A stretch of 64,000 bases of DNA, taken from contig CAMYLU010000001.1 of NCBI GenBank assembly GCA_947259485.1, positions 62,001-126,000 of the forward strand, read 5' to 3'. Both the position numbers and the translations under genes were made by a program. This document shows, one piece after another, positions 61,869 to 64,000 of the stretch; the stretch's first letter is position 1; each line of letters opens with the position of its first letter. Under the pieces are notes generated by a model. It was not told the DNA's origin and searched no databases. It saw only the letters and a list, made by a program, of their open reading frames with translations. The DNA is from an uncultured Gammaproteobacteria bacterium (GTDB taxonomy: Bacteria > Pseudomonadota > Gammaproteobacteria > GCA-001735895).

Positions 61869-62201
61869 ATGCTTAAGATTAAGCGCAGCTGCAGTTATAG
61901 AATTATCACCCGCGCCGTGCACCTGCATGACCAGCCCCTGGTCGCGCTGTTAATGCCGGGTGCTGACGATTGCGAGCCCTGTCTTGATCAAAATCAACTA
62001 CAGGCCAGTCTGGATGACAATCCTGAATCAATTATCGTTTACAATCAGCAAGTCGATGCAATAGCGCTGGTGGATAACCTGAACGTCTCCGGCAGCCAGA
62101 TTTATATCGAAATTCGGCAGGATACCAAGGGGGTACTGGGCTTGCATGCGATTCGCAACCGGGGGCATCGGCCCGAGACCCTTGAATTGATCTACCAGTA
62201 A
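61869..62201 (+). CDS. Conserved hypothetical protein downstream of gatB
   Basis: 110 residues from the ATG at 61869, 6 bp after gatB. A mixed alpha/beta protein with SYRIITRAVHLHDQPLVALLMPGADD and YIEIRQDTKGVLGLHAIRNRGHR; no signal peptide or membrane segment. No family recognised. Tight spacing suggests co-transcription with gatCAB. Confidence 0.6.
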   Translation: MLKIKRSCSYRIITRAVHLHDQPLVALLMPGADDCEPCLDQNQLQASLDDNPESIIVYNQQVDAIALVDNLNVSGSQIYIEIRQDTKGVLGLHAIRNRGHRPETLELIYQ

Positions 62202-62243
62202 CCGTTAAAGGCCCTGGTTTTTGCCCGAGGATAAGCAAACACC

Positions 62244-62990
62244 ATGTCGAAAGTACTACTCATCACCGGCGCCAGTCGTGGTATCGGCGCCGAAACTGCC
62301 CGCCTTGCCGCGGCGCATGGCTATTCGCTGTGCCTTAACTATTTACACAATGAAGCCGCAGCCAACGAATTACTCGAAGCGCTTACTGCCGGCGGGCACG
62401 ACGCGATCATGTTCCAGGCCGATGTCGGCATCGAGTCGGAAGTGGAAGCCATGTTTCGAGCCATTGACCGCGATTTAGGGCGTCTCGACGGATTGGTCAA
62501 TAATGCGGGTATCCTGGAACCACAAAGCGACCTCGTCGACATGTCGCCGCAGCGCTGGCAACGCATCCTCGAAACCAATGTTATCGGCAGTTTTTTATGC
62601 GCACGCGAAGCGATCAAGCGCATGTCGACCCAACACGGTGGCAAGGGCGGATCCATCGTTAATTTATCCTCACGCGCGGCCGACCTCGGCGCGCCTCACG
62701 AGTACGTAGATTATGCCGCCGCCAAGGGCGCGATCGACGCGATGACAATCGGGCTGGCCAAGGAAGTGGGCGACCAGGGCATTCGCGTCAACGCGGTAAA
62801 ACCCGGATTAATCTATACCGACATCCATGCAGACGGTGGTGAGGCGGGGCGTGTCGATCGCCTCAAATCCGGAGTGCCGATGCGACGTGGCGGGTCCCCG
62901 GCCGAAGTGGCCGAAGCGATACTGTGGCTGCTGTCAGACGCATCGAGTTATACCTCGGGCAGCTTTATCGATGTATCCGGTGGTCGCTAG
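62244..62990 (+). CDS. Short-chain dehydrogenase/reductase
   Basis: 248 residues from the ATG at 62244. Classical SDR: cofactor motif ITGASRGIGAETAR, NNAG in LVNNAGILEPQ, catalytic Ser in SIVNLSSRA and Tyr-x-x-x-Lys in YVDYAAAKGAIDAM, and the ending SYTSGSFIDVSGGR. NAD(P)H oxidoreductase of unknown substrate, similar to YciK/glucose-dehydrogenase-like members. The next gene begins 3 bp later. Confidence 0.9.
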   Translation: MSKVLLITGASRGIGAETARLAAAHGYSLCLNYLHNEAAANELLEALTAGGHDAIMFQADVGIESEVEAMFRAIDRDLGRLDGLVNNAGILEPQSDLVDMSPQRWQRILETNVIGSFLCAREAIKRMSTQHGGKGGSIVNLSSRAADLGAPHEYVDYAAAKGAIDAMTIGLAKEVGDQGIRVNAVKPGLIYTDIHADGGEAGRVDRLKSGVPMRRGGSPAEVAEAILWLLSDASSYTSGSFIDVSGGR

Positions 62991-62993
62991 CGC

Positions 62994-64000
62994 ATGCCTA
63001 ACCATCACAATCCCGCCTCGGTCCCGTTACTGTCATTGAATGCGATAGCCTTCGACAGCGAGACCACCGGCCTCGATACCAACAGCGCGCGCATGATTCA
63101 ACTCGGCGCCGTACGCATCGTGCATGGCCACGTGGATGAAGCACAAAATTTCCAGCAAATGATCAATCCCGGGGTACCCATTCCAGCGGAAAGCCAGGCC
63201 ATTCACGGCATTAGCGATGCCGATGTCGCCGCGGCCGCGAGCTTCGGCGAAGTCGCCAAGGCGTTTGATGACTGGCGCCAGGATTCGGTTCTGATCGGTT
63301 ATGCCACCGGTTTTGATCTGGCGATGCTGAAACGGGAAAAGGAAATCGCCGGCCTCGAGTGGTCGGTTCCACGCTGCCTGGACGTGCGTTTTCTGGTAAA
63401 CCTGCTATCGCCTAATCTGCCCGATTTTTCACTCGATACCATTGCCGGCTGGATCGGGGTCGAAACCCACGATCGCCACAGCGCACTGGGTGACGCAATC
63501 GCAACGGCCGAGATATTTGTAGCCCTGATTCCACGACTGCGGGAGCGCGGTATTCGCACACTGGCCGAGGTTGAACGCGCCTGTGAACGCTTCAGCGAGA
63601 CCAGCACCCGCGAAGCACAAATCGGCTGGCTCGATGTTCACCAGGCCAAAGGCATGCGTACTGCCCTGGCCCGCATCGACAGCTTTCCCTACCGGCATCG
63701 CTTGCGCGACCTGATGAACAGTCCCCCGTTATTCGTTGAGCCCAACATCAGTTTGCGTGATGCCCTGGCAAGCTTGATCGACCACGAGGTTAGCTCGCTA
63801 TACGTGTACCCTTTAGTCGAGGGTGACAAAGCGGGTATCGTCACCGAGCGAGATCTGCTGCGCAAGTTTCGCGAAAAGGGCGATGCCGCATTCAATCTCC
63901 CGGTCAGCGATATCGCGGTCTATCCACTGGCCAGCCTTTCTGCCGACGCATTTGTCTACCGCGCGATCGCCCGCATGAAACGCATGCACGTACGTCACCT
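62994..64000 (+). CDS. 3'-5' exonuclease-CBS fusion protein, N-terminal part (runs off right edge)
   Basis: 335 codons visible from the ATG at 62994. N-terminal DnaQ-like exonuclease (about residues 12-175): motif I AFDSETTGLDTNSARMIQLGAV, motif II IGYATGFDLAMLK and motif III HDRHSALGDAIATAEIF. Then a linker and CBS-type domain from about residue 240 (VEPNISLRDALASLIDHEVSSLYVYPLVEGDKAGIVTERDLLRKF) with a second repeat starting at the edge. CBS pairs bind adenine nucleotides. Such fusions often continue into a DUF294-type nucleotidyltransferase, which would lie outside the window. Confidence 0.8.
   Translation, partial: MPNHHNPASVPLLSLNAIAFDSETTGLDTNSARMIQLGAVRIVHGHVDEAQNFQQMINPGVPIPAESQAIHGISDADVAAAASFGEVAKAFDDWRQDSVLIGYATGFDLAMLKREKEIAGLEWSVPRCLDVRFLVNLLSPNLPDFSLDTIAGWIGVETHDRHSALGDAIATAEIFVALIPRLRERGIRTLAEVERACERFSETSTREAQIGWLDVHQAKGMRTALARIDSFPYRHRLRDLMNSPPLFVEPNISLRDALASLIDHEVSSLYVYPLVEGDKAGIVTERDLLRKFREKGDAAFNLPVSDIAVYPLASLSADAFVYRAIARMKRMHVRH

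Overview
The window looks like the chromosome of a gammaproteobacterium, probably uncultivated or marine. Several conserved blocks have the gene order known from Pseudomonas-like genomes: hemC-hemD-hemX-hemY behind an AlgZ/AlgR-type two-component pair with divergent argH; lptM-lysA-dapF-DUF484-xerC; hslV-hslU-DUF971-ubiE-ubiJ-ubiB; and rnd-mreD-mreC-mreB divergent from gatC-gatA-gatB. I found no rRNA or tRNA gene, no CRISPR array and no transposase.

Layout. (1) 1-9.8 kb: a truncated choline-sulfatase gene, a GFA-family protein, a methyltransferase, the heme block, the LytTR two-component pair, argH and a carboxylesterase. (2) 9.85-26.7 kb: an accessory region that I read as a fossil sedentary chromosomal integron. 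A broken integron integrase gene (intI, minus strand) is followed by about 16 kb of small plus-strand genes. They are separated by 21 attC-type recombination sites and two half-sites that share a family consensus (R'' ending TAAC, AAGCGCATGCAGTCGGAC, then GCTGATGCG, then R' GTTRRRY). Cassette products are acetyltransferases, methyltransferases, GFA proteins, a RibD-C/DHFR-like reductase, a gamma-glutamylcyclotransferase-like protein, HspQ, a HAD hydrolase, a dual-specificity phosphatase, small membrane proteins and many DUF proteins. One cassette gene is inverted and several cassettes carry two genes. (3) 26.7-35.4 kb: accessory or house-cleaning genes without attC sites, among them a stand-alone encapsulated-ferritin homologue with no encapsulin gene beside it. 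(4) 35.4-50.4 kb: a 2OG-Fe(II) oxygenase, then a long overlapping run from a quinone reductase through PhzF, DUF3830, DUF402 and a LysE exporter into lptM-lysA-dapF-DUF484-xerC, then hslVU and the ubiquinone genes. (5) 50.4-64 kb: rimO, a Rieske protein, a diguanylate cyclase, BolA, a FliL-domain protein, rnd, mreBCD, gatCAB, an SDR and an exonuclease-CBS fusion that runs off the right edge.

Working together: HemC/HemD make uroporphyrinogen III; LysA/DapF finish lysine and supply meso-DAP, with a possible lysine exporter in the same transcript; HslVU is a protease that appears to have its own sigma-32 promoter; UbiE/J/B act in ubiquinone synthesis; MreBCD control cell shape; GatCAB amidates misacylated tRNA. 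The integron region is the main accessory feature. Its integrase has at least four lesions, so cassettes can now move only if an integrase is supplied in trans. All assignments are from reading the sequence and family knowledge; no database search was run.
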